NCBI GenBank assembly: GCA_022496805.1
Contig: CM040089.1
Location: 2,358,501 to 2,422,500, forward strand
Direction: 5' to 3'
Length of the DNA stretch: 64,000 nucleotides
From: Pohlia nutans
Taxonomy: Eukaryota; Streptophyta; Bryopsida; Bryales; Mniaceae
Shown: positions 25,221 to 37,277 of the stretch, piece after piece
Layout: the number at the start of each line of letters is the position of its first letter
Numbering within the stretch: the stretch's first letter is position 1
Notes under the pieces: model-generated
Told to the model about the DNA's origin: nothing
The model's input: the letters and a program-made list of their open reading frames with translations, nothing else
The model's database searches: none
Made by a program: the position numbers and the translations under genes

Positions 25221-26215
25221 TTGTGCAAAGAGGGAGGGATTTAGCTCCCTCTGTAATATCACGCTGCGGCTCTATAATATCACCCTGTCAAGGCAGGGTG
25301 ATCCTCTGCCTCCGCCTTCGAACTTCAGGACCCTTGCCGATTTCGCCTAGTGTGATTGCTGCTCTGGATACTGAACTTCTCCGTCGACGCCGGGCTCAAG
25401 CCGGTGATGCGCCCTCACTCTCCTCTTGCTGGCTTCCTGATCCTCGCGCTGCTGCTTGTGGATGCCGCCTTCAGCTCCGTGCGCCTGCACAGCAGCACCT
25501 TGGACCGCCGGTGGTTCACGTCGCAGCCCTCGCCGTGATCCCCCGTCGATGCTGGAACTGCCTCGGTCACACCAACGCCGAAGCTCCTGATCGTGTCGTC
25601 TTGATTCCGTCGCTCCTCGTCGCCTGGTCTTCGTGTTTTGGTCGTCGCCTTCGTTGTTGAAACCGCCGAATTTTCCGCCCTAGTCGTACCTCTCGCCTGC
25701 GCTGGCCTGCTGTCGAGTCTCGTCGCTGTGAATTCGGGGTCGCCCTCGTTGAATGCTGGCCTCTGCCTTCAATCGCTGCAGTCGCCTTGCTCAATCCGCG
25801 CCCTCGAACTGCCGTCGTTTCGTGGTCTTCGTGAATTCACCGTCGATGCTGCAACCGCCGCTGGAGTCGCCCTCTTTGCTCCGCTGGTCGCGTCGCCTGT
25901 GCTGCTCCGTGACCTCGTTCGTGGTCGCTCCTGCCCTGTCGTCTGCTGCAAATTCGCCAAACTCCAGCGCTTGCTCCGTCCTGGCTGCCGAATCTTCAAT
26001 GCGCCTGGTTCCGTCCTCCCTTGCCGACCTGCAGCCTCGATGCTGGTGTGTGACCTCAACCTCAGGGAGATCGCAAGCACACACTGTTGCACTATTTTGC
26101 ACTCAATGTCTTTTTCTTCCTTCCTTTCCCAAATTTCTCAATGCTAAGGGAACCGGACCTGGCTATCCACAAGCTCCGTTCCAGGACAACTACTACCCAA
26201 CAAATTCCCAACAGT
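25221..26215. other. GC-rich island of unknown origin
   Basis: Long overlapping open frames occur on both strands, as expected from low AT content. The phrase CCGTCGA(C/T)GC(C/T)G recurs at 25381, 25543 and 25848. On the minus strand it opens with TGTTGGGAATTTGTTGGG at 26214, like many LTRs, but neither a partner LTR nor a primer-binding site was found. A short hairpin (TATCACCCTG/CAGGGTGATC) lies at 25278-25305. No protein family was recognised. Confidence 0.35.
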
Positions 26216-26569
26216 AACCTTTTACGATTTTTTAAGTTTCCTTTCAAAACACAAAAAAGCTCCCAAGTCCACAACCTCAATCCAACCAAGACTCTCGATC
26301 TCACAACCTCACAATGCAAGAAGAAATTAATCTAGATCTAGATCTAAAACCTCCGTCTCTTCCAAAAACTCCTAACCGGCACACAACTAACTAACTGGCT
26401 CAAAAAAACATCGACAGGGTGGGATTCAAAATCCCACCTAAAAAGCTACATCCATCCACCAAGCAAATTCATCCACTAATTTTATCCATGGAGCCCTAGC
26501 TCCATCACACACTAAACTCCCTCTTAACCGGGAGTCCTAATTCCACCATTAACTCACAAGGGAAACACT

Positions 26570-27200
26570 AAGCCAATTAGCCCTAATAGGTCCAAATAAC
26601 ACACTAGACTACTCAACTAAAATAATGGAATGAAATAATAGACTAAAACGATAGGATAAACAATAAGCTAAAAGAATAATATAAGTAAAAGGCTAAATGA
26701 AAGACTAAAATATTGAATCAAAGAATAAACTAAAGAAATAGGCTAGAAAAGATAGAATAAATAGTAGGCTAAATTAATAGAATAAATAATAGGATAAAAA
26801 GATAGACTAAATCGTAAGCTAAAAAGATAGAATAAATAATAGGCTAAAATAATAAAATAAATAATCGGCTAAAAGGATAGGATAGAATAATAGAATAAAG
26901 CAAATAGACCAAGGAATAGATAAACGAATGGGCTAAAAAGGATAACTCGAATAATAAACTAAAATAGCGAACTAAATAGTACGCTAAATCCTATACGAAA
27001 ATAATAGACCGAAGTAATGAGCTAAAACAATAGACTAAAATAATAGGCGAAATAAAAGACTAAAATAATAATCCAAAAGAATAGAGCGAAATAAACTAAT
27101 GGACTAATCAATTAGACTAAGGAATGGATTAGAACAATAGGCCACAATAATAGATCCAAACAATAGAATAAAATAATAGGGCAAATGGCTCAAACGCCCA
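26570..27200. repeat. Degenerate satellite-like (AATAATAGRCTAAA)n tract
   Basis: Runs of 'aataatag', 'gactaaaa' and 'ggctaaaa' alternate for over 600 bases with a period of roughly 12-16 and many substitutions. The strand is purine-rich. No ORF. Confidence 0.75.
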
Positions 27201-27775
27201 AAATCCCACGGTTAAATAGTTAGGAATAAATAAATACCCAAAATTACCTAAACAAAAGGGAATCCTAAAATTGGGCAATCAAAACTAAATCAAATGCACA
27301 CAAAACCGGGAATTAGTCTAATCGGCTAAAATGTCCCGGTTAGAACAATATAAAATACAAAATACATCAAAATCATAGCGGTAACGGTTTACCACTAAGT
27401 GGACCGTCTCGACGGTTCACAAGGGATTATCAAACCTCTCTTGCACAAATGAGAACATAATCTAAAAAATAATAATATCATAACTTACTTTGCCAATCAT
27501 AATCTATATTATTTTGGAAGGTTAGACTCCTCTATTTTATCTCGGAAGGTTAGACTCCTCTATTTTATCGAGTTTGTAATTAATTATCAAAATCAACAAT
27601 GTGAAGTTGATAATTGGTTATACAACGTAAAGTACTAAGGATGCTTTATCTCCTCCAAAGAATGGAATAAAAACTCCAATCTTCTTTTGAGATTGACGTA
27701 AATAAAGTGTCCACCATGCATACATAGCATACTAGAACATAGAGAGGGAGTACCCGTTTGAATGTGGTCCTCTTT

Positions 27776-27831
27776 TTATTTATTTATTTATTTATTTATG
27801 TTTGTTTGTTTGTTTGTTTTTTTTTTTTTTC
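27776..27831. repeat. (TTTA)n(TTTG)n(T)n microsatellite
   Basis: A compound simple repeat, read directly. Confidence 0.9.
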
Positions 27832-27959
27832 CAAATTTGGGATTTCGCCTATACGGCAATATTTCTTTTCTTTTGGAAGTCCAAGTGGCGGAAATCATTT
27901 TTTTGTAAGTGCCAACATCTGCTGAAATAGCTTAATTCCAAAGTGCGAAGGTGGTGAAC

Positions 27960-28260
27960 ATGATTGAGTGATCAAAGGTTCAGAGTCCCTGGCTCCGCAG
28001 TTGATCTTTCACTACAAGCAGAGGCATCATTTCTCATTCAAGAGGATCCTGTTCATTGTCGTTTTTTTTATTGTACACGCTTGTCCTACGTGACGAATCG
28101 CATACACCAAGTCCAACCAAAAAAATTGGTAAGTGCGAAGTGGCGCCGTTTGACTCACAGAGGGAGTGAAAAGCGACACCTTCTCCTTGTAGTGTTTGTT
28201 GAGCTTTCGTGTGGCAGAAGAGGGGAAGTGGATTCAAATCCCATTGAATGAACCTCCATT
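27960..28260. repeat. Dispersed repeat also present at 35.4-35.65 kb
   Basis: Shares, in inverted order, 'aggatcctgttcattgt', 'tacgtgacgaatcgc' and 'aagtggcgccgtttgactca' with 35450-35620. The open frames in it are not conserved between copies. Confidence 0.6.
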
Positions 28261-28634
28261 CTGTGAAATTTGTGCTCAAATTGTGTCAGCCCACTACTTT
28301 GAGTTACATAGAAACCCAGGTGGTCAGACTAAGCGTCTCTCATTTACAAGAGATCATGGCTTTGGAATGGGCATCCTATGACAATGACCTGAACATTTGG
28401 ATTATGGCAAAGCAGTATGGTCAATATTGAAAACAAAATCAAAGCTGGGATCAAAACTAAAGAAAGGCTTGTTAGCACCTGGGCATTCGTGTCTATGGGC
28501 ACTTTAACCCCTTTTGTTTCCACTAATCCTGCCTCGTTTACAAGAAAGAATATGACTTTTCAGGGTTCCGGAGTTGGAATGAGCATCCTCTGATGATGAT
28601 CTAAACACCTGAATCATGGCAAAACAATATGATA

Positions 28635-29060
28635 TTGAAATTGTTAACGGTAAATTCGTAACTACTGGTAGTTTACCGATCTGGATTTTTTACTACTCCA
28701 GTAATTTTCCAAATTATCACAGAAAGTAGATCTAGGAAAACCTTTTTTACCGATCTGACAGTTAGGTCAGATCGGGTTGTACTTTGTATATAAGCAATAG
28801 AGCCAAACACATTGGCAAGGGGTACATTTTTCCGAACTATAGTTTTTGATTTCCCCTCATGTTATTTGGATTTCCTTCCGGTCTCTATCTCTTTCAAGTG
28901 ATACCTTCCGGTAGCCTTGTTCTTTGTTCTCCATCTCTTGTTTTGCAACTAATCCTTATTACCGAATAGTGATCGGTAGCCTTGACGAGTATGAATTCTG
29001 ACTAGATAAAGTATCATCTCCATAGTTATATCAGGTCGATACTAGATTACCGAGCAATAT
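28635..29060 (+). repeat. Possible LTR fragment
   Basis: A TATA-box phrase (GTATATAAGCAATAGAGCC) lies at about 28784-28802, with a pyrimidine-rich downstream part full of CTTCCGG phrases, as in LTR promoters. No clear target-site duplication, primer-binding site or partner LTR was found, so this is tentative. Confidence 0.3.
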
Positions 29061-30593
29061 TAGAGGAGGAGCTACCAGAAATCAAAATCAAAGATTTGAT
29101 CAAAAGAAAATGAAAATGAAAATGAAATGAAATAAAATAAAAAACCTTAATTTCGGCCAAATGCAAAACAAATCACCAGTAACCCAACAATCATGTTTAT
29201 AATGCGTTCACGTTCTAATCGTAGTCATAGTTTTAGCTTTAGGGCTGGGCGTACTCGTCTACATAGCATACTAGAGCAGAGAGAGGGAGTACCCTTTTCC
29301 AAAGAGCATCTTAAGGAAATTTTAGTTGGATCCTCTTTTCTAAGTCATGAAGGAATGTCATGTGCATACCATGAATTGCGGGATTCGTGAGGAAATGCCA
29401 TACCTGTAGCCCTCATTTTTATTTTGAAGGCCTGAATTTGTTTGTAATGCATTAAAAAAAAATTAAGGGCAAGAAAAGGTTGCGAGTTGGAGTAGCAAGT
29501 GCATGAAAAAAAAACTAAAAAAATTAAAAAATAATAAAAATTAAAAAAATGTCAAATCTGGCGTGGCCGAAATTCAAGTTTTATTTTATTTTATTTTATA
29601 ATATTTTTTGCATGCAACTGCAGCAACAACTCAAAGCCCTTTCTTGCCCAATTTTTTTTTTTCTAATGGCCTTTTCGACTCCAGTTGCTTCCCCGGAATC
29701 TTGCACACTAGTGCTAAATATGTGTGTTTGTTTGCTTACCAAGTTGTATATTTCTCAAATTTTTGTGGTTCATAGGGTGGGGTACAAATGTATGCCCTGA
29801 TGAATTTGTCCTGGCTATATCTCCGAGGATTCATCTGAGCCCAAACTGAAAAAAAAGATGGCGTGTCTACTTAGGCAAGCCATCTCGGGGAAAGCTGCAT
29901 AGAGAGTTGGATTGAGTTTTTCAACCGGGTTGAGTATTTTCAACGAAACACAATCCAACCTAGGAGGTTCGTTGGGTTGGAATTGAATTGAGTTGAACGG
30001 TGGGGGAAGGCATTGTTGACTGCAATACTGTAAAATTTCAACCGAGGGAGGGAACCATGTGTCAAGAAGGGGACCATGGTTGGAATTTTATCTCAAAGGG
30101 TGAAACTACTCTCTTTTGGTAGCCCTTGGTTATTATTTTCAACCCAAAAGTACCTAAAATTTTCAACCCAATTCCCTGTGCGGGCTGTGGAGGGAAACCT
30201 CGCAAATCAAGGTGCTAGCCCCCTTTTGCCGTTGAATTGGCTTTTTTTTTTTCCTCAACGTCTGCCACCAACATCTTCAGATTCAAACCTTTGGTAGGGT
30301 TCCAGCCTAGTTGGGAAGAAAATTTTGGTTTTTTTGTGATACATTAGTACAATCTAATTGAGTGTTATTCAACTACAGATGCACAGTAGGGTGAGGTTGC
30401 AACTTCTAGTTCCATGTGAGTTTTAAAGCTTACAATGTCCTTTGTGACTCTTTACAAGAACGCTTGCATGAACCAATCTCCATGATCCATAGTGAAACAC
30501 TAAAATCAATTTTGAGTCAATAAAGACATGTCACAAAGAACATTTAGTCATTAAGGACATGTCCCATTGAACAAGATTTCTACTAGTGAAAGA
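29061..30593. other. Intergenic stretch, nothing recognised
   Basis: There are poly-A/T tracts near 29450-29590 and a 'tttcaacc' phrase repeated at 29915-30160. No gene was supported. Confidence 0.4.
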
Positions 30594-30995
30594 GAGGGCA
30601 TTACTATCGATGTCGCCTTGCAATGGTCAACCTCTCCCACTGTGCTACCTTTCAGTATGTAGTAGCAATTGAGTTCTGGAGAGTGTATTAACTGTTATTC
30701 ATGTGATACGTGACCAATTTCCTTATAGTGGCAACACTTAAATCCGAGTTTTAGACAAAACGCATTGAAGAATTAAATGGCAGGAAGCCTTGACTGAAGA
30801 GTTTGCATGATTTAAACTAACTTAGCTACAGTTTTGTATTTGGTTGAACCAGGAGTCAGTGCCGATTCATACACTGATACCGGCCATTTTAGGGTATGCC
30901 AATAGCATTCGAACATCTGATGGTGGTACACACCTGGATGAAATGAAGGCTGCTATTACTCGGACACTTAATACTCTCGGTAAGAAGTCAAAAAT
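30594..30995 (+). pseudogene. DNA gyrase subunit B (organellar type) gene fragment
   Basis: Two short exon-like stretches match GyrB. TIDVALQW lies at about 30604-30636. After an apparent intron, SADSYTDT lies near 30855-30880, followed, after a 4-base GGCC insertion that shifts the frame, by [16 protein letters not shown] and [13 protein letters not shown] to about 30995. The family motif is YANSIRT.DGGTH in the transducer domain of type II topoisomerases. In plants GYRB is nuclear-encoded and acts in chloroplasts and mitochondria. No other gyrB exons are seen on either side, and the right flank runs into a TTAA element. I read this as a captured or decayed fragment. Confidence 0.75.
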
Positions 30996-31028
30996 ATGTG
31001 GGTTGTTTGCTTGTTTCTATATTTTTTA

Positions 31029-31406
31029 ATGCCTCATTTCATGTTGGAGTGATTCACCAAAAAATTCTCGAAAAAATCAACTCATAACATTTAGCAACCA
31101 TAAAATCTCCAAAAATCACTACACTTAGAGTGTTACATTTCAACCCATCACAACAAATTTTGTTCACACATTGTCAATATCTTCTTCATAATCAAATTAC
31201 AAAAGAAATTTGAAATTTGAGTTTCAAATTTTATACAAAAATATTGGTGATAGCAATCATAGATCTAATTGCATGGATAGAATCTAAAATTCATAATGTA
31301 CAACTTTTATTTATACATCAAGTTCAAAATATCCCTCTTAGTTGCATTTTATAATGCCGATCTTTGCAATTCTCCAAATCTAGAGAGGGGTGAGGACCAT
31401 TAGGGG
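31029..31406 (-). mobile_element. TTAA-type element, truncated (~575 bp family)
   Basis: The right end GACCATTAGGGG is followed by CTAA. The interior matches the reverse of the 6249 family, but it starts abruptly at 31029, next to the gyrB fragment. Confidence 0.7.
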
Positions 31407-32551
31407 CTAAGAATTTTTATTTTGGAGTGAAGTAGTGAAAGTTGCATCGAAAGAGTGAAGTAGTGAAGAATTTTCATTTGTACATAAAGTCATAAATGAG
31501 TTCTAAAGTTGGTCACTCCATTGGTTCACTTTAGTAAATATTTCTTTTGGAAATTGCTCAAAAATTTATCAATATTTTTTCCTTCAAGCCACAACTGCTG
31601 CAACATATGTTGGCGTACGCCATCTAAGACATGGTTTTTATAGATGACATACCTTCTTTTCAAAGTTAGAAGGTCAAGTCATCTTCTACCATCATATTTT
31701 TTTTATTTTTTTTATTTTTTATTTTGGTGTGATTTGAAGATTTCATACATGAGATATAGATAAATTTCAGTAAGGTTGTGAAGGATGCCAAGGAAGGATG
31801 TGCATGAGTTGAATGATAAGAAAATGTATAAATTGTGATTAGAATTAATATGTGAATAGGTCTTGCTTTGTGATAATTTGAAAAATTGAAGAACCCTGAA
31901 AACTTACTAACTTCTTGAATATACTTCTTCCATTTGACAACAAGTATTTACTTCCGGTATTTACATGATTATGTTTGAGTAATTAATAGTCACAACTTTA
32001 GATAACACTATCTCTATGTATATACTAGTGTACTAATAATCTAATGTATAAGGTATAGTTCCAACATGTTCACCATGACACTCCAATTTCTCAGGTGTCG
32101 CAAGAACCTTGACAATAGATAATGTTGTAGTGGCTATGGCAAGGGTGCATGTCCGAGTGTGTGATGCAAACGAATTAGTTCCTCATCAAGGGAAACAATC
32201 TTGACCATGTAATTAGTACTCAAGCAATCCTCATAATCTGCAAGTAGCGTTGATCAGCAAGGGAAAGCTCAACATCAATCACGTCATGCCGTTCGACATA
32301 CTCATATTGCATGCCTCAAAATCTGGGTCAGAGTGGACCAAACGGAGTTTAATAGTTCCGGACGCGATTCGCAAATATCTTAATTAATATCGACTTTTTC
32401 TTGTAGTGTTTCACAAAACTGAGCTTGAACCACATCAATCATATCATGTTGTTCGACAAACTTGTATTGCATATCTCAAACCCAACCTCAGAATCTAGGT
32501 CAGATTGGACCAGAGGAAATTCAATAGCTCTGGATTCAATGCACAAATCTC
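31407..32551. other. Intergenic stretch, nothing recognised
   Basis: A phrase around 'atcatgttgttcgacaaacttgtattgcatatctcaaa' recurs in variant form at 32280-32330 and 32440-32490 (direct repeat of about 160 bp). No gene was supported. Confidence 0.4.
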
Positions 32552-32555
32552 TTAA

Positions 32556-32775
32556 CCCTTAAAGGTCTAGATTGGCCATTCCGGTCAGTATTATACAGCC
32601 ATATTTCATTGTATTTGGAATGGTTCTACACCTATGAGTTTCATATCAAAAGTGAAGTTAAAATTCATGTCTACATGGTCTTAAAAACTATTGGGATCTC
32701 AATTTGGAACTTTCTACTTACAACAAATGTTAAATATACAGCAACGTATCTACTATGCCCTAAATCCTTTAAGGG
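32556..32775. mobile_element. Small TTAA-flanked element, 220 bp
   Basis: TTAA at 32552-32555 and 32776-32779. The termini are CCCTTAAAGG and CCTTTAAGGG (reverse complements with one mismatch). No ORF. Confidence 0.85.
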
Positions 32776-33062
32776 TTAATTAGTACTTGTGGACTTTTTC
32801 TTCTAGTGTTTCGCAAACTCAACTTGAACCACAACTTGTGCTAATTTACTTCATACCATATATACTATACATTCAACCTAGACAAGCTTTCATCTACTTG
32901 AAGCAACTTCTGATTCACGTTCAATTTGAGTGACCACACCTGTGTCAAGAGACAACAATCTTGGAACAAGAGCAAATGCTGATAGTCCTCGAAACTAGTA
33001 GGACCATAATAAAACTACTCTTCATTTATATATAACTGTAAATAACATGAAACAATTTCTTT

Positions 33063-33905
33063 TCATGGTTTGAACTGTGGCTTCAGTCCATTGGAGCCAA
33101 TGACAACTGTATATGTTTGAATCAATGTCACAAAAGTGACCAATGTAACTGCAATTTCAGAGAGCGTCAACCACGGTCTGGAAAAGAAAGTTGCTTGAAC
33201 TCACTTCAAAGTCTATGCCGCTGCAAGTTACAGATCAAGGGCTACACGAGTATTCCATCTATCGGAAGTTGAAAGAAAATGATCTAACTTACTGACACTT
33301 TTGGTAATTTTACATGTTCAGAAGTCCACAATCTTAAACTCCTACTATCCCTACCATAAATTTCTATGCATAGAGCCAAGAACAGTGCATCCAAGGCCAA
33401 CACCTGCTTGATCTCGTCATCAATCAAATTGGTAACCTCTTTGCGAAGCCCATAGCATGTCAACATACTTTTGGGACTAGGGACAACAAAATCACAAAAA
33501 TCGATCCATTTTGATTGCTCTTCTAATCCAAGCAAGACAACAAGAGCTAGCTTCACATCCTCCGACCCAGTGGTGTTAAGATTCTCTCGGTTGTGGAGCC
33601 CAAATCGCCATGCTTCAGGAGTATAGCGTGCGGTCGGTTGGCGACTGTACTCTGGCACTTTGAGTATCTGAAATCCATCCACTTTCCTCTGCAGTAACTC
33701 CTTTAGAATGTGTAGTTTGTGTTCAGCTTTAGACACCCAAGTGATCGGTGTGTTCTCCTGCATTGCATGGCCAAGCTAGTTTTTAGTTAGGGCAATAAAA
33801 TAAAATTAGAATCTTTTAAGCATGACCATTTTCCACAACATGGGAGTGAAAAGGCTCTTACTAGTTTCCATAATTTCTTCACCTGATCTACCAACCATTG
33901 GTAAT
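33063..33905 (-). pseudogene. DUF247 pseudogene, internally deleted
   Basis: The 33763-33284 stretch encodes the N-terminal part of the DUF247 protein (about 159 aa from KLHILKELLQRKVDG to SEHVKLPK). It then jumps, around 33290-33210, to the C-terminal membrane segment and stop (33210-33063); roughly the middle 300 residues are missing. The first exon is recognisable near 33900-33855, but the position of the intact gene's start codon reads ACA, and a lost base just after the intron shifts the frame. It is inverted relative to the intact gene at 44496. I see no way for it to make a full DUF247 protein. Confidence 0.85.
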
Positions 33906-34319
33906 TCTGTTTGTATTTTCCTTGAAATAGCTGTCTTCAGATGTACGGAGCCCTACCTTGGCTATAGACCTCTAATTCTCTAATATGAAATTACTCAATT
34001 AGACATTGATTGTGAACAAGTAAACTTTGCACACTGCAAATGCATGGAAAACGTCCATCAAACTGCCACACTTGTCGTAAAATGTATTGCTCATCTTCCC
34101 ACTTCAATCTTAAAACTTCATGATGGTAACTAGGGTATATAACTAGGGTATATGATGAAAAGTAGGAACTTCGTACCTAAAACCCTGTGAAGGAGTGTGA
34201 AGCGCAACCGACCATATGTTTACTTTCACTTACAGAAAATGCTTTGGGACAACGTAGGAGAATCAAATTAGACCGAGACGGAATTTTTTTGCAAAAGCCG
34301 TTCTTTCACATATCTCTAT

Positions 34320-34882
34320 CCCGGGTACGCAACTCCTATATTATACGAGGTATCGGCATTAAAACGGCTTATGGGTCGGCTTTTGTAAAAATCATATCAA
34401 ATTATATAAAAATAAAAGGACCAAAAAGTTAGGTGAAGACTAAATTAAATAAAAAGAGATGTAGAAAATGTTGGGTTGCATATTTATTAAAAAAAAGCTT
34501 CACATGGTATATAAAGAATTGAAACACCTATGCATAATTATTAAAAATTCATATGAGAAGTTGCCTCCAATTAAATTAAAAGTCATTTGCAGTGATTTAT
34601 TTATAATAAAACAATCTTGAATTTTTATTAAAAAGCCCAAAGAGTTGGGTAGCTTGGCCTATGCTACATGTATTAAAAAAACTCATATAATTAGGATTTT
34701 AATGCTATTATTGTCTTCAAGGAATATTTAGTTCTTGTATATAAACACATTTTTAGATTTCTTGTTAGAAGGGCTACAAGATTTTCTGACATTAAAACAA
34801 ATTATATCACTTGAGATTGAACTTAAATGCAATATAAGTGGTTATAATCAGGGCCATATAATACGAGAGTTGTGTACCCCAG
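34320..34882. mobile_element. hAT-like non-autonomous element, 563 bp, 8-bp TSD
   Basis: The terminal inverted repeats are CCCGGGTACGCAACTC at the left and, reverse-complemented, CTGGGGTACACAACTC at the right. ATCTCTAT flanks both ends (34312-34319, 34883-34890). The inverted counterpart is at 57588-58157. The paralogous locus near 44.09 kb lacks it. The 8-bp duplication and CnGGG termini suit hAT; that assignment is inference. Confidence 0.8.
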
Positions 34883-34958
34883 ATCTCTATAAGAGGTCCA
34901 TCAAAATAAGGAACTTCGTTGCTGATATCAATGGTCGTTGCTGCAAGACTGAATTGAA

Positions 34959-35279
34959 ATGATTAGAACTTGGCATCGTTCTCTAAGGATGCATAAACTT
35001 TTGAAGCAGATAATGGCTGAAGAGAGCGTATGTGAGGGTTGGCCTCGGGTAGCAATGATAATAATACCTACAAGCCTCAAGATGATTGAATGTCTGGATC
35101 AAAAAGGAGAATGTCACATGCATGTAGAGATAAGCTCCTCCTATTTGGAATACCTCCGACTAGACACTGATCCATTCTACAGCACGCACATTGCCGAGTC
35201 TGAAATCGTGATATATCTAGAATGCATTTGGAAAGGACTGGAGATACGTCTTCAGACTCTAGTGCTCAAGCTCTAGGAA
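34959..35279 (+). other. Duplicated ORF 'X' (105 aa), copy 1, function unknown
   Basis: It starts MIRTWHRSLRMHKLLKQIMA and is conserved as protein in copies at 43716-44055 and 57191-57511. Each lies head-to-head with the DUF247 gene or its relics, about 0.45-1 kb away. Hydrophobic spacing (PTSLKMIECLD, YLEYLRLD) is faintly leucine-rich-repeat-like, but no family is recognised. It may be an exon of an unrecognised gene or part of the repeat unit. Confidence 0.4.
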
Positions 35280-35862
35280 ACTTTCGTACCTGGTTCCCGC
35301 GAACTGGGTTGACGAATTGAAAAGAGCTGCCTCAGATAATGAACAAGCGTGTGAATAATGTGAGTGCCCTACGCGGCGGTCCAAACACAGTCAATGTGAA
35401 TGATCGCAGAACGGAAAGAAGAGATGCAAGTGCCACTACAAGGAGAAGGCGTCGTTCTTCTGTGAGTCAAACGGCGCCACTTCGCACTCACCAATTTCTT
35501 GGCTGGACTTGATGAGCGCGATTCGTCACGTAGCGATAAGCGTGTACAGCGAAAAGCAACAATGAACAGGATCCTCCAGAGTGAGAAACGACGCCTCTGA
35601 TTGTAGTGTGCGTAAGCCCACAGAATGCTCCTCAGCCATCAGCGTGGAAAGCGACACCTCCGGACGGCAAATCTGATTGAATTCACGACTAACCAGTCCG
35701 CTCTCCTGACTTTGAAGAAAATAAAACCTTAGCACTCCCGTCGCGGAAGGTTACGTACAGTGAGAGAAGATATGTGCTCTCAAAACAGAAGCAAGTTCTA
35801 ACTAAGCTGACTGTGATGCGAAGCGGGTGAAGGAAGAACTGGGTTGGAGATGATCTGAATGA

Positions 35863-35866
<4 letters not shown>
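35280..35866. repeat. Duplicated non-coding block next to ORF X
   Basis: The reverse complement matches 56800-57190 and, less well, 43330-43715 ('cctacgcggcggtccaa', 'gcacacgcttgttcatta', 'gagcattctgtgggctta'). Confidence 0.7.

Positions 35867-35921
<55 letters not shown>
35867..35921. repeat. (TA)n microsatellite
   Basis: About 27 TA units, abutting the left end of the next element. Confidence 0.95.
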
Positions 35922-35922
<1 letters not shown>

Positions 35923-35925
<3 letters not shown>

Positions 35926-36223
35926 GTTAACCGAAAAATTAGCCCAAAGAGAAAAGTTTTGGCAAACTTGTGTTGAATTTCTTTTGAAATATAAATAGAC
36001 CAAAAACTAGTCTATGACGAGTTGGGAGACAATCTAAAATAAGGGCATTGTCATTATTCTCCATACCTCGCCATGGCTCCCACACCTTCCACCAAAACTC
36101 TAAGTCTAGGTTCACAAGGGGACAATCTATGACACGACACTATTCAACTCAAGTATAGTTCAATAAAGAGGTTAGAAGTAGAGCAAAAAGAGAGGTTGGA
36201 TGCACTTCTTTTTGGTTAACTCT
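35923..36223. mobile_element. AGAGTTAACC-terminus element, 301 bp, ATT-flanked
   Basis: The termini are AGAGTTAACCGAAAA and, reverse-complemented at the right, AGAGTTAACCAAAAA. ATT lies on both outer sides (35920-35922, 36224-36226). It matches 54402-54693 in inverted orientation as part of a larger duplicated block (36000-36350 = 54600-54280). Confidence 0.75.
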
Positions 36224-36404
36224 ATTGTCGAAGGTTAAAGTGGAGTTTGTGAGACCAAGTCTTGTCGCCAAACACACAAGATGCGTGTGGGAATCTAAAG
36301 TACAGTACGACTGATGGATGAATCCATCATGATACACATTTCCTACTTGTTAATTGTAAATTTTTAGAATCATTAGAGTGGTTCTCAATATAGCTGAAGT
36401 TTAA

Positions 36405-37015
36405 CTCCTAAAGGACCGGGGGGGGGGGGGGGGGGGGGGGGGTGGGGGTGTGGGGGTGTGTGTTGAACTTAGCTCTTGTTTTTTTGACTAGCTCTTGTAG
36501 CAAGTTCAACTCCTCATTGGCGTGGGGTAATTTTGACAATCGGCACTGTTGAAATTAAAGAAGACTTACATAGCTTTTTTATGAAAAAAAGATCAACAAA
36601 ATCGCACAATTTTTGAAAAAATGCCACCGTTGAGAAGATTGATGGAACTTGTTTGGGGTATTTTGTACACATGCTGAAATCGGATTGTTCAAAAGTGCTC
36701 CAAAAATTCTGAAATTTTTACTGTGAGTAGAAATCATCATTTTAAACATGTGCAAAAAATTTCAAGTAATTTGGAGGTGTGAGGAGGAAGATATGAGGGT
36801 CTGAGGTGGCGCCTAAATATCCTCTATGCAACTCAAAAAAATCAACAAAAATCGCTCACTTGATGAATTTCCGATCAAGAAGTACCTACAGATTCAGCTC
36901 TCAAAAAGAGCCAGGGTCTCTTTATTGCTCATCCTACAATTCAAAGCCCAAGAACCCGAATTTCCTCACTTTCTAGTTCCAGAAGCTGCGTGGGGGCCTT
37001 ACGTTCCTTTAGGGG
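36405..37015. mobile_element. TTAA-flanked element, 611 bp, with a poly-G tract
   Basis: TTAA at 36401-36404 and 37016-37019. The left terminus is CTCCTAAAGGACC and the right terminus CCTTTAGGGG. A run of over 20 G at about 36419-36442 lies just inside the left end. Confidence 0.75.
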
Positions 37016-37277
37016 TTAAGAGGCTATTGAATTCCACCCATCAAATTGCAAGAAAGCCAAAAATTGGCCTCTCGAGCCTTCACACTAGAGGCCAAAGTTC
37101 AATTGAAAGGCCGTAGCCTTCTAAATATCTACATAGCAACACTTTCTAACAATTTTGGTGTCAAAATGACAAACTCTTGAGGGAGAATTGTGTTGAGCAA
37201 TAATGAAAACCTCGATTCTCTTTTGAAAGGCCGAAGAATTCTTTTGAATAACTAATGGGATTTTTAAGTTTTATTAA

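Noticed and set aside
25223..26217. Several 60-170 aa frames in the GC-rich island as protein-coding genes
   Set aside because: Frames exist on both strands at once, no domain is recognisable, and low stop-codon density follows from base composition.
28635..29060. Complete LTR retrotransposon
   Set aside because: There is only a TATA-like promoter phrase; no partner LTR, primer-binding site, gag or pol was found.
34735..34962. 75-aa ORF upstream of ORF X as a gene
   Set aside because: It spans the right terminal repeat and target duplication of the hAT-like element, so it is a chance fusion.
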